64,000 bases of DNA from Dugong dugon (taxonomy: Eukaryota; Chordata; Mammalia; Sirenia; Dugongidae): positions 96,659,819 through 96,723,818 of the forward strand of contig CM057471.1 of assembly GCA_030035585.1 (NCBI GenBank), written 5' to 3'. Position numbers and translations under genes: made by a program. The notes beneath the pieces were generated by a model. The model made no database searches. It was given only the letters and a program-made list of their open reading frames with translations, and had not been told where the DNA came from. Every line of letters begins with the position of its first letter. The first letter of the stretch is position 1. Positions 1-11,554 of the stretch are shown here, one piece after another.

Positions 1-2359
1 AAGAAGAAGGACTGGTAGCTGGAAAATATGGCCTTGATGATAGTAATGATGCCGGAGATCACATGGTAGAATTTTGCAAGACCAACGACTTTTTCATTGC
101 AAATACCTTTTTTCAACAACATAACCAGTGACTATATGCATGGACCTTACTATATGGACTACATAGGAATCAAATCAACTGCATCTGTGGAAAGAGACAA
201 TGGAAAAGCTCAATATCATTAGTCAGAACACGGCCAGGGGCTGACTGCAGAACAGATCACCAATTGCTCACCTGCAAGTTCAAGTTGAAGCTGAAGAAAA
301 TTAGAACAAGTCCAAAAGAGTCAAAGTACAACCTTGAGTACATCCCATCAGAATTTAGAGACCATCTCAGGAACAGATTTGACACATCGAACACTAATGA
401 TTGAAGACTAAAAACTGAAGCCTCCAGGAACTGACAGAATACCAACTGTGGAATGACATCAAGGACCTCATACATGAAGCAAGCAAGAGGTCATTAAAAA
501 GACAGGAAAGAAAGAAAAGACCAAAATGGATGTCAGCAGAGACTCTGAAAGTTGTCTTTGAATGTAGAGTAGCTAAAGTAAATGGACGAAATGATAGGTA
601 AAAGAGCTGAACAGAAGACTTCAAAGGGTAGCTGAAAAAGACAAAGTAAAGGATTATAATGAAATGTGCAAAGACCTGGAGATGGAAAACCAAAAGCAAG
701 TACAAGCTCAGCATTTCTCAAGCTGAAAGAACTGAAACAAAAATTCAAGCCTCAAGTTCAATATTGAAGGATTCTATGGGGAAAATATTGAAAGACGCAG
801 GAGGCATCAAAAGAAGATGGAAGAAATACAGAGTCACTGTACCAAAAAGAATTGTTCCACATTCAACTATTTCAGGAGGTAGCATATGATCAAGAACTGA
901 TGGTACTGAAGGAAGAGGTCCAAGCTGCACTGAAGGCATTGGTGAAAAACAAGGCTCCAGGAATTGACAGACTACCATTAATATGTTTCAACAAACAGAT
1001 GCTGCACTGGAAGTGCTCACTTGTCTATGCCAAGAAATTTGGAAGACAGCTATCTGGCCAACCAACTGGAAGAGATCCATATTTGTACTTATTCCAAAGA
1101 AAGGTGATCCAACAGAATGTAGAAATTATCAAACAATATTATACACAAGTAGAATTTTGCTGAAGATCATTCAAAAATGGTTGCAGCAGTACATTGACAG
1201 GAACTGCCAGAAATTCAAGCCGGATTCAGAAGAGGAAGTGGAACAAGGGATGTCATTGCTGATGTCAGATGGATCCTGGCTGAAAGCAGAGAATACCAGA
1301 AAGATGTTTACCTGTGTTTCATTGACTATGCAAAGGCATTCAACTGAATGGAACATAACAAATTATGGATAACATTGCAAAGAACGGAAATTCCAGAACA
1401 ATTATGCTCATGAGGAACTTCTACATAGATTAAAAAGCAGTTGTTTGAAAAGAACAGGGGATACTGCATGGTTTAAAGTCAAGAAAGGTGTGCATCAGGG
1501 TTGCATCCTTTCACCACACTGTTTCATTCTGTATGCTGAGCAAATAATCCGAGAAGCTGGACTGTATGAAGAACACAGTATCAGGATTGGAGGAAGACTC
1601 ATTAACAACCTGCAATATGCAAATGACACAACCTTGCCTGCTGAAAGTGAAGAGGACTTGAAGCACTTGCTGATGAAAATCAAAGACTACAGCCTTAAGT
1701 ATGGATTACACCTCAACATAAAGAAAATGAAAATCCTCACAACTGCACCAATAAGCAACATCGTGATAAATGGAGAAAAGATTGAAGTTGTCAATGATTT
1801 CATTTTATTTGGATCTACAATCAACACGCATGGAAATCAAACAACGTATTGCACTGGGCAAACTCAAAAGCAAAGATGTCACTTTGAAGACTAAGGCACA
1901 TCTGACCCAAGCTATGGTATTTTCAATTGCCTCCTATGCATGTAAAAATGAGGTAATGAATAAGGAAGACCAAAGAAGAACTGATGTCTTTAAATTATGG
2001 TGTTCGTGAAGAATATTGAATATACCATGGACTTCCAGAAGAATGAACAAATCTGTCTTGGAAGAATTACAGCCAGAACACTGCTTAGAAGTGAGGATGG
2101 CAAGACTTCATCTCACATACCTCAGACATGTTATCAGGAGGGACCAGTCCCTGGAGAAGGACTTCATGCTCAGTAAAGTAGAGAGTCATCGAAAAAGAGG
2201 AAGACCCCCGACAAGATGGATTGACACAGTGACTGCAACAATGGGCTCAGGCATAACAATGATTGTGAGGATGAGGCAGGACCAGGCAGTGTTTTGTTCT
2301 GTTGTACATAGGATCACTATGAGTTGAAACTGACTGGACGACACCTAACAACAACAACA
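1..2359 (+). mobile_element. RTE-clade LINE (afrotherian RTE1 type), 5' end outside the window
   Basis: RTE LINEs encode one protein with an apurinic-like endonuclease and a reverse transcriptase. The copy enters the window inside the endonuclease: bases 1-290 translate to a KYGL-DAGDHMVEFCKTNDFFIANTFF stretch and the domain-ending TDHQLLTCKFKLK, which keeps the conserved D-H pair. The reverse transcriptase follows, with LALVKNKAPGIDR-like, LIPKKGDPTECRNYQ, FIDYAKAFN and GVHQGCILSP motifs. The catalytic YADD box reads YAND near 1615-1626, so the enzyme would be dead even without the other damage. The frame is broken by many stops and shifts; a block is also missing near 1835, where the text jumps over sequence present in the copy at 17442. 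The 3' end is a (CAA)n tail at 2343-2358. It is a fossil LINE, not a host gene. Confidence 0.93.
1445..1894 (+). pseudogene. Longest open piece of the RTE reverse transcriptase (149 codons)
   Basis: This open stretch covers the palm region around the catalytic site of the RTE reverse transcriptase: GVHQGCILSP, then EQIIREAGLYEEHSIRIGGRLINNLQYANDTTLPAESEEDLKHLL, then LNIKKMKIL. The second catalytic aspartate is changed (YADD to YAND). It is one fragment of a single ancestral ORF whose other parts lie in other frames on both sides. There is no reason to think it is expressed. Confidence 0.8.
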
Positions 2360-2580
2360 TACAGAATAGGCAGAAACAGTGAATAATCCCAGAGACACTG
2401 AGTGTGGTCTGCCTTAGAAGGTATAGTGGACACTCTCAGTATTCCAACCATGTCCTCTCAGCCCTTCCGGAATTCACCTGCAAATATTTTCCTCACACAC
2501 TGCATCTGTTAAGATTCTCTAGAGAGATAGAATCAATAGGAGATACATATATACACACATACATAGTATATACATATAAA

Positions 2581-2780
2581 CTAGTTACCGTCCAGTTGAT
2601 TCTGACTCATGGTGACTCTGTGTATGTCAGAGTAGAGCTGTGCTTCATAAGGTTTTCAATGGCTGATTTTTCAGAAGTAGGCCATCAGGCCTTTCTTCCA
2701 AGGCATGTCTGGGAGGACTTGAACCAACAACCTCTCTTTTAGCAGCCAAAAACTTTAACCATTTATACTACCCAGGGACA
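2581..2780 (-). mobile_element. AfroSINE subtype B
   Basis: The complement reads from the tRNA-like head (GTCCCTGGGTAGTATAAATGG) through a TCAGCCATTGAAAACC body to GAGTCAGAATCAACTGGACGG. It lies inside the TA-rich tract of the LTR fossil. Confidence 0.9.
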
Positions 2781-2815
2781 TACGTATATGTATACATACA
2801 CACATACACATATAT

Positions 2816-2979
2816 AGAAACCAAACCCACTGCCATCGAGTCATTTCCAAGTCATAGCATCTGCATAGGGTTTCCAAGGCTGTAAATCTTTACAGAAGCA
2901 GACTGCCACATCTTCGCTTAGCGGCTGGTAAGTTCGAACCCCCAACCTTCTGGTTAGCAGCCAAGCGCTTTAACCATAG
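2816..2979 (-). mobile_element. AfroSINE subtype A
   Basis: The complement shows the TTTACAGCCTTGGAAACCCTA body and a degenerate GACTCGATGGCAGTGGGTTT tail. The first bases of the head are missing. It is separated from its neighbours by short TATA-rich remnants of the host LTR. Confidence 0.88.
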
Positions 2980-2993
2980 ATATATAGAGAGAG

Positions 2994-3161
2994 GGAGTCC
3001 TGGTGGCATAGAGGTTAAGAGCTCAGCTGCTAACCAAAAGGTCAGCAGTTCGAATCCACTAGTCGCTCCTTGGAAACCCTATAGGGCAGTTCCACTCTGT
3101 TCTATAGAGTGACTATGAGTTGGACTCAACTCGACAGTAATGGGTTTGTTTTTTTGTTTTT
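2994..3161 (+). mobile_element. AfroSINE subtype A
   Basis: Complete copy: head GGAGTCCTGGTGGCATAGAGG, B box AGTTCGAATCC, body CTCCTTGGAAACCCTATAG, tail GACAGTAATGGGTTTG followed by T-rich sequence. Third SINE in the same LTR tract. Confidence 0.93.
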
Positions 3162-3177
3162 GGCATATATGTATATA

Positions 3178-3200
3178 CAGAGAGAGAGAGAGAGAGAGAG
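3178..3200 (+). repeat. (AG)n microsatellite in the LTR tail
   Basis: Eleven AG units continue the TA/GA tract of the LTR fossil; the same tract is present in the LTR at 38041-38619. Confidence 0.95.
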
Positions 3201-3643
3201 TGATTTTAAGAAATTGGCTCATGTGATTGTGGAGGCTGGCAAGTCTGAAATTCATAGAGCAGAGGTCGGCAGGCAGGAAACTCAGGCAGAATTTCTATAT
3301 TCAGTCTTAAGGTAGAATTCCTTCTCCTTTTGGAAACCTCAGTTTTTACTCTTAAGCCCTCAGCTGAGGGTAATCTCCTTTACTTAAACCCGACTGGTTA
3401 TAGATGTTAACCACATCTACAAAATACCTTTACAAAAACATCTAGACTAGGGTTTGACTAAACAACTGGGCATCATAGCCTCGCCAAGTTGACACATAAA
3501 ATTAACCTTCACACATGTCAAGGGCTTCCTGCCTGTCTCATCTTGAGGGTGCCCTCTGACTGCAAATGGGTGCTTTCTCATGGTCCAGGCAGGCTAGAAG
3601 GACCAGGGAGTTAGCATAACCCTTAACAAATAAGGAATGTTAA

Positions 3644-3849
3644 GGAGTCTTGGTGACTTGATGGCTAAGCACTCAGCTGCTAAGGTAAAGGTTGGCGATT
3701 CAAACCCACCCAGAAGTCCCACAGGAGAAAAGACCTGGCGATCTGCTCCTATAAAGATGACAGCTTAGGACACCCTATGGAACAGTTCTACTCTGTCATA
3801 CAAGGATGTTATGAGTCAGAATCAACTGGATGGCACACAACAACAGCAA
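3644..3849 (+). mobile_element. AfroSINE subtype C
   Basis: Head GGAGTCTTGGTGACTTGATGG, then AGACCTGGCGATCTGCTCC and AAAGATGACAGCTTAGG, ending GATGGCACACAACAACAGC. The CAA tail is the RTE-like ending. Confidence 0.9.
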
Positions 3850-6170
3850 TTGATGAATAAAGATCTCAGTTTCCTTGGGCTTCAGTATAATATTCTACAC
3901 AATCTCTCAAAGGGTTTTAATCAGGTCCAGTCCCTATGCCCTCAGTGGTTACTGCTCCTTAATACACCTTTCATTACCTTTTGTCTCTTTTCAGACTCAC
4001 TTCCCAACCGTGCTTCCTGGAATCCCCTCCCAAATAATCTCTTTGTACTCATGTTCTTATCTCATGGTTTGCCTGAGAGGGAACTCAAATGAAGACTGAA
4101 GGGTAGGTGCAAAGGCTAATGACTTTGGAGAAGGGATGGTTCCTTTCAGAGAGGTAGTACTGGTTACAGAAGAAGTAGACATGGCTCAAGTCCCAGTGGT
4201 TGGATGTTGGACCTCCCTTAACTCAATACTCCTAATGCCCACCTGCTCCTTGGGAAATGTCTCTGAGAATTGTAAGAGGTGATGGCTAAGCATTTTATCC
4301 TTCTAGGCGTGTAGGTACAATAAAGGTGTAGTTACCCCTACCACTGCCTCACCTCCCTGAGGAGTCTGGTGTCCACCCCTGGAGAAATTTCACTGCCGTC
4401 ATGTTATTATTGGAGGCTTCTGGTCTTCTGCTGGGGAGAGGCTCACCACTTCCACCCTCCTTGGACATCTTATCCTCCCAAGATCTTAGACTCTTCAGAA
4501 GCCCTGCCCCTGCAGCCTAGATCTCCACAGTCTCACACCCAGGAAGGAAGAGAAGTTCAAAAGATCTTTAAGCTAACGATCCCAGGCAACTCAATCAGGA
4601 ACACTTCAACGAGAGGGAACTTTGCAGAGAGGGGAGATGATCAGTAAAGATTAATTTCCATGAGGGTAAGGACACACGAGCACCTGGATCCTTTTGGGAG
4701 CCAGTGACTTTGCTTGCAATTTGGGCACAGTTCACCAAGGCCCCCATCATAAAAGCACAGCAATATTTGACAAAAACAGACTACACCTCTCATCTCCAGA
4801 CACTCACAGATCAACAGGATGTGGTTGGAGTCTGAAGGGGATCAGTATCCCTGTACTTCCATTACAGTACATTACTGTACATCTCATCCAGTGGGATACT
4901 AGAACACTAGAAGTGGGTGCTGGAGCAACTTACACAGGGAAAGACTGGGGTTGGGGTGATTTGCATTCTAACCTGGGAAGGACATACCTGTTACATTAAT
5001 TTTTCCTTACCCCTTGATATTTGTAGTCAAACAAAACCCCCTAAACCAAGTTTGCAGTTTCTGACTGAGAACCAAAGCAAATATATAGAGATAAATAAGC
5101 AATGACTTAACCGGACTGAGAACACATTAATAATTTAAAAGACACTAAAGTCTAAATTTTAAATATTAGAAAATGTGATTCTTTCCATGACACATTTGCA
5201 AAACATTTGTCTGAAACCCTAACCACAGAGGAAATAAGATATGACCAAAGCTCCCAGAAAGAGAAAAGGAAAAAGTGAAAGGAGCAGCTGAGAGTGGACA
5301 CCATCAACTCTGTCAAGTCAATTAAGAGCATTTTAACTACACACAACACAAAGTGCTCTGAGTAATATCCACGGAGCCTTCAGCATTAGCACCAAAAAAC
5401 AATAAACAAGGCTGTAAACAAGTACTTGTCATATGTCTCCACAGAGGCCACAACGCCATCTACAGAAACCAGAGGCCGTCTTTTCATTGTCTGGACACTA
5501 AAGTTACCATATTTTACAGAGCATGAGAGGCACATTGACTACACATCACCTAAAATTACCATCCAGGGCATATGACAAATACAGAATTTCTTTGTATTGT
5601 ACCAGAGTGCCACTTCACCACAGGGACATGGACATTTTTAGTCCTGAACCTTTAGCTCTAAAGGAAATCCAAGTCTAATTTCAGCATTTACCCATGAAAG
5701 ATTCTACTACAGAACAAAGCCTTGAAATTCTTGACACAGGTTGCAAGCAGAAATGCGATTAGTGTAGAGAGCAGAGCTGGGGACTATAGGGGAGCCTCTA
5801 AATTGAGTTTGGCGATTGCAACTTAGGAGCTCCTTATTCCATTTCTCCTTGCTATGACTTCATCCTTTCATTTACCACCAAGTGCTTGCCTTACACCATC
5901 CTGCTCATTCTTCCTCCATTGTATCTATTGCTCCTCCATTCTAGTAGCGTAGACATCCTGCCATTCACGACATGGATCTGTGTGGGATTTGGAGGGAGCC
6001 TGACAGAGCGTGTGTGGAGTAAACGCTAAGGAGAAAAGTTACCAAGACCAACAGCCCATCAGGATCATTTTATCCACCCAACTAGAGTCTCCCATGTCAT
6101 GGTTTGAAATGCAAATAACACCCCCAAATTGATAACATCCCCTACCTGAATTATCAGGTCTAATCCTCCT
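3850..6170. other. Unassigned spacer
   Basis: About 2.3 kb with no repeat family, splice-flanked exon or RNA gene that I can recognise. The longest open frames are under 110 codons and show no familiar protein motif. Confidence 0.6.
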
Positions 6171-6370
6171 CAGGAGTCCCCGCGTGGTGCAAACACATTC
6201 ATCTGCTAACAGAAAGGGTGGAGGTTGGAATCCACCCAGAGGCACCTTGGAAGAAAGGTTTGGCAATCTACTCCTGACAAATCTGCCATTGAAAACCCTA
6301 TGCAGCACAGTTCTACTCTGACACACATAGAGTTGCCTTGAGTCAGAGTCAACTTGATAGCAACTGGTTT
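6171..6370 (+). mobile_element. AfroSINE subtype B
   Basis: GGAGTCCCCGCGTGGTGCAA head, body with ATCTGCCATTGAAAACCCTA, tail GAGTCAACTTGATAGCAACTGG. The flanks TAATCCTCCTCA and TAATCTTCCTCA are probable target-site duplications. Confidence 0.92.
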
Positions 6371-7999
6371 TAATCTTCCTCAACACTGCCCCTCCCCATC
6401 TTTGTTACATCCAAGATTAGGGAAGTATCAAAAGGGCCTGTCCTGGTTGCTATTGCCTCACAACTGGAGCCAGAACTTAGACATATTCCCACATAAGGAA
6501 CCCCATAGCAGTGTCTGGAGGCTAGCCACTCTAGCTCAATACTTTAGTACAGATACCCACATAACCATTTTCCCCTCAGAATGGCTGAGTGAGAAGGGGC
6601 TCCCAACTCAAGAAATCCCAAACACCCCGAGGCTAGGTATATTAATTATCTACTGTGTAACAAATACCCCCACCAAACATAGTGGCTTAAAATACCAACC
6701 AATTTTTATTGCTTGTGAGTGTATGGGTCAACTATGGGGTCTGCTGATCTTGGCTAGGCTTGCTCATGCTTCTACAGTCACCTGGCAGGTCACCTAGGTG
6801 CTGGCTGGTCTAGCATGGGCTCACTCACATGTCTGGCAATTGGCTGTCTGATGGCTGGGTGACAGTGGCAACTGAGTCATATGGCTCTTATCATTCTACA
6901 GGCTCATTCATATGGCCGTGGCAGGGCTCCAAACAAGAGTTTTGTGGTAGTTTCTTATACAGCAATTGAACACTGAGACCCATATTCGTATTTCTAACTA
7001 TATTAAAGAAAACAAACTGCTTTTTTCTTCTGTATCAATACATTTTTTTCTCTGCTGCCATCTTTTCAATTTAGCAGGTTTAATGGTGAGGTAAAGAATA
7101 GATGCTCTTCTTTGCATATCTGCCCTTCCCCTCTACCTCTCAGGACACAAAGCCACAGAAGACCACTTTTTCCTGAAAGTTTCCTGAGGCCTAGGCATGG
7201 AACTGGCACGTTGTCATTTCTGTTGCACTCAAGGGGTGGGGAAGTGGACTTAGCTCTTTGATGGGAAGAGCTGCAAAGTCACATTTTAAAGGGCATGAAT
7301 ACAAGATGTGGTGGAGAGTTGGGTCTATTTTGGTGAGCAACCTACCCCGCTAGGTACCCAGGTTTTCTCAAGTACAGAAACTTATAATAACAAAGGCATG
7401 ACTATGTGTTGGAAGAGGAGAGGGAGAAGGAACAAAAGAAACCCACTTTCCATACATCTAACTTCAATCTTGATCAGCCCATCCTTGGTAGTATCATCTC
7501 ATCCTAACTCTTCTCAGATCCTGAGCAATCGATCACCACCATCCTCCCCATTACCCACTCTTAGGAACTACAGCTTCCTCAGCTGTGGCCATGTTCCCCT
7601 GTGCAAGCTTCCTTAACCAGACACCTGAGGATTACCAGCTACATTGTACACATGAAGGTGGGATTGTTAACTGGATACACACTTAAATTTCTAGTGTTGG
7701 GGATGCTATTGTCCCCTAAGCCATCTTCATTTCACGCCCATCTCTCTTTTAAGATATTTCTTCCTGACGAGTCATCTTTGATCCTTCCCTGTCACTGTTC
7801 TCATAACATTCAGTTGACTTCCTCAGCCTATTGAGTCAACCTCTGAAAAGCCTCTTTGGACTACTTCTGTTTTAATCCTCAAGGGACTCCAATTCAGGCC
7901 TTTATCAACTCTTGCCTTGTTAGTAGTATTTCCAATTGTGATCTTTTTTACAATATTTTTTTCTGTTTTAAGTTAAAAGATCTAATACCTTTTTTCTCA
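6371..7999. other. Spacer with a possible old interspersed repeat at about 6640-6970
   Basis: The stretch from AATTATCTACTGTGTAACAA through GTGGCTTAAAATACCAACC to about 6970 resembles a mammal-wide old repeat that I cannot name with confidence. The rest is unassigned; nothing protein-like is visible. Confidence 0.4.
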
Positions 8000-8100
8000 T
8001 TCATTGATTTATGCATTACCTCACACATTCCTTGAGTCCCTACTATGCATCAGGCATAGGATACAGGGAGTTAGTGATACAATGGTTAGCAAGAATGTGG
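8000..8100 (+). repeat. Old mammalian repeat fragment, family unassigned
   Basis: CCCTACTATGCATCAGGCAT and GATACAGGGAGTTAGTGA match a pattern common in old mammalian repeats (CTACTATGTGCCAGGCACT, GGGGATACAG) and resembling 29950-30050. Confidence 0.4.
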
Positions 8101-8101
8101 T

Positions 8102-8560
8102 ATGACTAATTACTTTTATGTGTGGGCTTTCTAGCCATGGTCTTGTAACTCCCGTCCAGGTGATTGTGTGATAGGATAATTGTGGCCTACCAAGAGGATT
8201 GATCAGTTTTGCCTTAAAAGAGAGCCAGTTCCAGAGCAGAGAGGAGGAACCCACCCCAACAAGGAAGAAGAGACCCAGCAGCAGAGACCTGGTAGCAGGA
8301 AACGGCATGGTGGGCTTCCTGGCCAATGGAGAAAGAAAGCTGAGTGCCTTTGGGCAGAGACTAAGGGCCAGGGAGAGGCCTGCCTGTAAGCACGGCTCAG
8401 GAGACGTTATCCCAATGAAAGAACTGTATCCTGAGTGTTCTTGAGCCTGAGCTGTAACTGTTATTTCCCTAATAAACCCCATAATTGTGAGTATGGTATG
8501 TGAGTTCTGTGTGGCCACTGCAATGAATTATCGAACCTAGTAGAGAGTGCTGTGGGAGGG
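8102..8560 (+). mobile_element. Probable solo LTR fossil, family unassigned
   Basis: The segment carries a polyadenylation signal (AATAAA near 8471) about 90 bases before a GTGTCAGAACT end and has the length and base pattern of an ERVL/MaLR-type LTR. It is old and decayed; I could not define both ends. Confidence 0.4.
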
Positions 8561-8810
8561 ATGATTGGTGTCAGAACTAGTAAAGATGGCAGAGAGAGGT
8601 GGCATGTCTGACCTCCACCTCATGGGAGTCAGCCTTATGCTGTTGATCTTAATTCTCCTTTCACCTTGTGAAGTAAGAGGAGGTCAGACACTTCCGTCAA
8701 GCTGTTTTTACAAAGATTCTAAATCCCTAACCTCTCAGAGCTTTCTTTGCGTTGAGAGAGAAAGACAATAAAAATAAATAAATGAATATAGTATCACATT
8801 CCACTACCTG

Positions 8811-9046
8811 TCTGTCAGGTTGTCATACTGTGGTGGCTTGCATGATGCTATGATGCTGGAAGCTATGCCACCAGTATTTCAAATACGAGCAGGGTCACCC
8901 ATGGTGGACAGGTTTCAGCAGAGTTTCCATACTTAAAACAGACTATGAAGAAAGGCCTGATGATCTACTTACAAAAATTAACCAAAGAAAACTTTATGGA
9001 TCAAAACAGGGCATTATCCAATATAGTGCTGGAAGATGGCAAACAC
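8811..9046 (+). mobile_element. RTE deletion derivative, first half (5' UTR part)
   Basis: CCACTACCTGTCTGTCAGG, GCTGGAAGCTATGCCACCAGT, CAGGTTTCAGCAGAG and ATATAGTGCTGGAAGATGG are landmarks of the RTE 5' UTR. The derivative continues at 9535 after an inserted LTR. Confidence 0.85.
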
Positions 9047-9534
9047 TGTTTTAGTTATCTAGTGCTGCTACTACAGAAATACCACAAGTGGATGGTTTTA
9101 ACAAGCAGAAATGTATTCTCTCACGGTTTAGAAGGCTAGAAGTCCAAATTCAGGGCATCAGCTCCAGGGGAAGGCTTTCTCTCTCTGTCAGCTCTGGGGG
9201 AAGGTTCTTGTCATCAATCTTCCCCTGGTCTAGGAGCTTCTCAGCTCAGGGACCCCAGGTCCAAAGGACACACTCTGCTCCTGGCTCTTCCTTCTTTGTG
9301 GTATAAGATCCCCCTCCTCTCTGCTAGATGCTCTCTTTTATATCTCAAAAGAGATTGAGTCAAGATACAATCTAATCCTGTAGATTCAGTCCTGCCTCAT
9401 TATAGAGGTTAGGATTTACAACACATAGGATAATCACATCAGATCACAAATTGGTGGACAACCACATAATACTGGGAATCATGGCCTAGCCAAATTAACA
9501 CACATTTTTGGGGGACACAATACAATCCATAACA
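9047..9534 (-). mobile_element. Solo LTR fossil, ERVL-MaLR-like
   Basis: The minus strand begins TGTTATGGATTGTATTGTGT followed by a C-rich run and CAAAAATGTGTG, the classic start of MaLR-type LTRs, and ends CACTAGATAACTAAAACA. It looks complete in length. It interrupts an RTE derivative, so it is younger than that element. A five-base AACAC repeat at the flanks may be its target-site duplication. Confidence 0.82.
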
Positions 9535-9634
9535 CTTACCAATGATCACGGAGATGGTGCAGGACTGGGCAATGTTTTGTTCTGTTACACGTAAAGTCGC
9601 CATGAGTTGGAGTTAAATCAACTGCAAATAACAA
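9535..9634 (+). mobile_element. RTE deletion derivative, second half (3' tail)
   Basis: ACCAATGATCACGGAGATGG, GGGCAATGTTTTGTTCTGTT and CGCCATGAGTTGGAG form the RTE 3' end, ending in a degenerate CAACTGCAAATAACAA tail. It completes the element begun at 8811. Confidence 0.85.
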
Positions 9635-10360
9635 GTATCAGATAACTGCTCTAAAGAAAACCAAAGTAGATAAGGGAATAAAGGGTGAGGGAGGAAGGAC
9701 TCTAACTAGGGTGGTTGGAGAAGGCTTCTTTGTAGAGGTGATATTTGAACAAAGACCTAAAGTTCACAAGCAACTCATGTGAACATCTGGAAGAAGAACA
9801 TTTGGAGTATGGGGGACATATCTCTTTTGCTTAGGAGGTGAAAAATCAGTCAGGGAAAAAAATATCTTTCTCATAGCCCATATTTCTTCTTCTCTCCAAA
9901 TTTCTATGATGGTTAAAATTGTCTTAAAACTCTTGAGGTTTACAGTTTTGCTCTTAAAACATGAACAAAAATATGAAAAGACTAAAAAAAGTGTGAAATA
10001 TTAGGGGAGGGCTTGTCACCCCAGCACATTCTATTTCTAAATGTTTCCCAGCCAGTGTAGACAAGGTCTTGTTGTCCTGCACAAAAAGCTGTCTTTGAAA
10101 CTTCCTTACAAAGAAAATCAAAACCACATTTTTACACTCTCTCTTCACAGCTGCTATCCGCAGAGATCTAAGATAATGGGAGGGCAAACCCAGAGACCAG
10201 TCTCAACAGTCAAGGCCTCTCCCAAACACCTGCCCAACATGAGTCCAAAAGCAAGGGCACAGGACTCAAGAGGAAACCCTAGGGTCCAGGCGGCCATCCT
10301 CAGAATTCCCACCTCCATGCCCAGGTGAACCAAGAGCAAGACCATTATACTAGCTGCAGA
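9635..10360. other. Spacer; old repeat-like stretch at about 9650-9790
   Basis: GAGAAGGCTTCTTTGTAGAG, GATATTTGAACAAAGACC and CATCTGGAAGAAGAACATTT have the pattern of an old mammalian repeat also hinted at 16020-16160. The remainder is unassigned. Confidence 0.4.
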
Positions 10361-10519
10361 TACCCAACCCATTGCTGTTGAGTCGATTCTGACTCATAGT
10401 GAACCTGTAGGACACAGCAGAACTGCCCCATAGGGTTTCCAAGGAGCAGCTGATGGATTCAAACTGCTGACCTTTTGGTTAGCAGCCAAATGCTTAATCA
10501 CTGTGCCACCAGGGCTCTG
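10361..10519 (-). mobile_element. AfroSINE subtype A
   Basis: Complement of a full copy: CATTGCTGTTGAGTCGATTC on the plus strand is the tail and GTGCCACCAGGGCTC the head. Flanks AGCTGCAGA and AGCTGTAGA look like target-site duplications. Confidence 0.93.
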
Positions 10520-10769
10520 AGCTGTAGAAAGAAACCATGAAGAAAAGTAGAAGGCCCTGGTGGAATGAGTCTTTAAGAAACACAAACACGAGAACCTCAG
10601 GTGGTGCTGCAAGCTGACGAGATGGGATAGTAAATTTCAAACCTGACTCTCTCAGAAACTCTCAGACTGGGAGAGATTAGGCTGACAGCATCCAGAAAAC
10701 AACAGATTGCAATAGGTTCCTTCACCATTTAACTACTGTTATATGGTTATCCTACTGTTACACAGTTAT

Positions 10770-11171
10770 CCACCACACATCTGTCAGTCTGTAATACTGT
10801 GGTAGCTTCTTGTTGCTATGATGCTTGGAGCTATACCACTGGTTTTTCAAATAGAAAGGCCTGGTGAGTTACTTCCAAAAATTAGCCAATGAAAACCCTA
10901 CAGATCACATCAGAACTTTGTCCAACTCATTTGCTTTGGGCATGTCATCAAGAAGGATCAATCGCTGGAGGAGGACATCATGTTTGGTGAAGTAGAGGGC
11001 TGGTGAGGGCCAAGGAGCCCTTGGTGAGATGGATTGGCATGATAGCCTCAATGATAGACTTGAATATGCTGGAAATCATGAGGGTGATGTAGGACTGGGC
11101 AGTGTTTTGTTCTGTTGTATATAAGGTCACCATGAGTCAGAGTCAACTCAAGGGCAGCTAACGACGTCAAC
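10770..11171 (+). mobile_element. Internally deleted RTE copy with its own junction
   Basis: The RTE 5' UTR (CCACCACACATCTGTCAGTC to CACATCAGAACTTTGTCC) is joined at about 10923 to the end of the ORF (TTTGCTTTGGGCATGTCATC, GACATCATGTTTGGTGAAGT) and runs to the 3' tail (GGCAGCTAACGACGTCAAC). The junction differs from that of the 33473 and 44089 copies, so this is a separate deletion event. Confidence 0.8.
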
Positions 11172-11554
11172 ATAGAGTTATTCTATGTTTTTCCCTTTTC
11201 CTGCTCTCTTTTCTCATCTCTCCATCAGAGCCATTCATTACTTTCTCCTCCTTTTTTCTCCCTCCTTCTTGTCAATCCCCTATCAATTGCCTCTCTCTGA
11301 TCCACTTCAACCTCTTCTCTCTCCTTACTATTTAGAAAGAAGTGCTATAAAAGACACAAAATTTATAGTTGCACAGAAACTCCAAGGAATGTAATGGTAT
11401 TTTAACATCTATAAAACAGTGCTTTCTTTTTTCTTGCTCCAAATTTGAGGTGACATTGCCACCTTCATTTCTGCCGGTGGCATCTTAAATCAGTAAAGGC
11501 CTTTGAAGCGCAACCTGATAGTATATGGAAATCGTTACAATGTGTTCCTATCCT
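11172..11554. other. Spacer, pyrimidine-rich at its start
   Basis: 11185-11330 is strongly C/T rich. No gene or repeat family recognised. Confidence 0.5.

Larger units (their letters stand above)
2507..3515 (-). mobile_element. Old solo LTR, ERVL-MaLR-like, split by three AfroSINEs
   Basis: The outer parts form one LTR read on the minus strand. It starts with TGAAGGTTAATTTTATGTG (complement of 3496-3514) and ends in TTCTCTAGAGAATCTTAACA near 2507-2526, with a TA/GA-rich tract near the tail. The organisation matches ancient MaLR-type LTRs and the LTR at 38041-38619. Three AfroSINEs sit in the TA/GA tract. It is a decayed fossil with no internal virus-like region nearby, and old because several SINE generations are nested in it. 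Confidence 0.7.

Noticed and set aside
6039-6386. 115-codon minus-strand frame
   Set aside because: Mostly the complement of an AfroSINE; many SINE copies give similar frames (for example 14326-14661, 53970-54242).
8021-8518. 165-codon minus-strand open frame, the longest in the window
   Set aside because: It lies mostly antisense to the probable LTR fossil, with no conserved domain or splice context.
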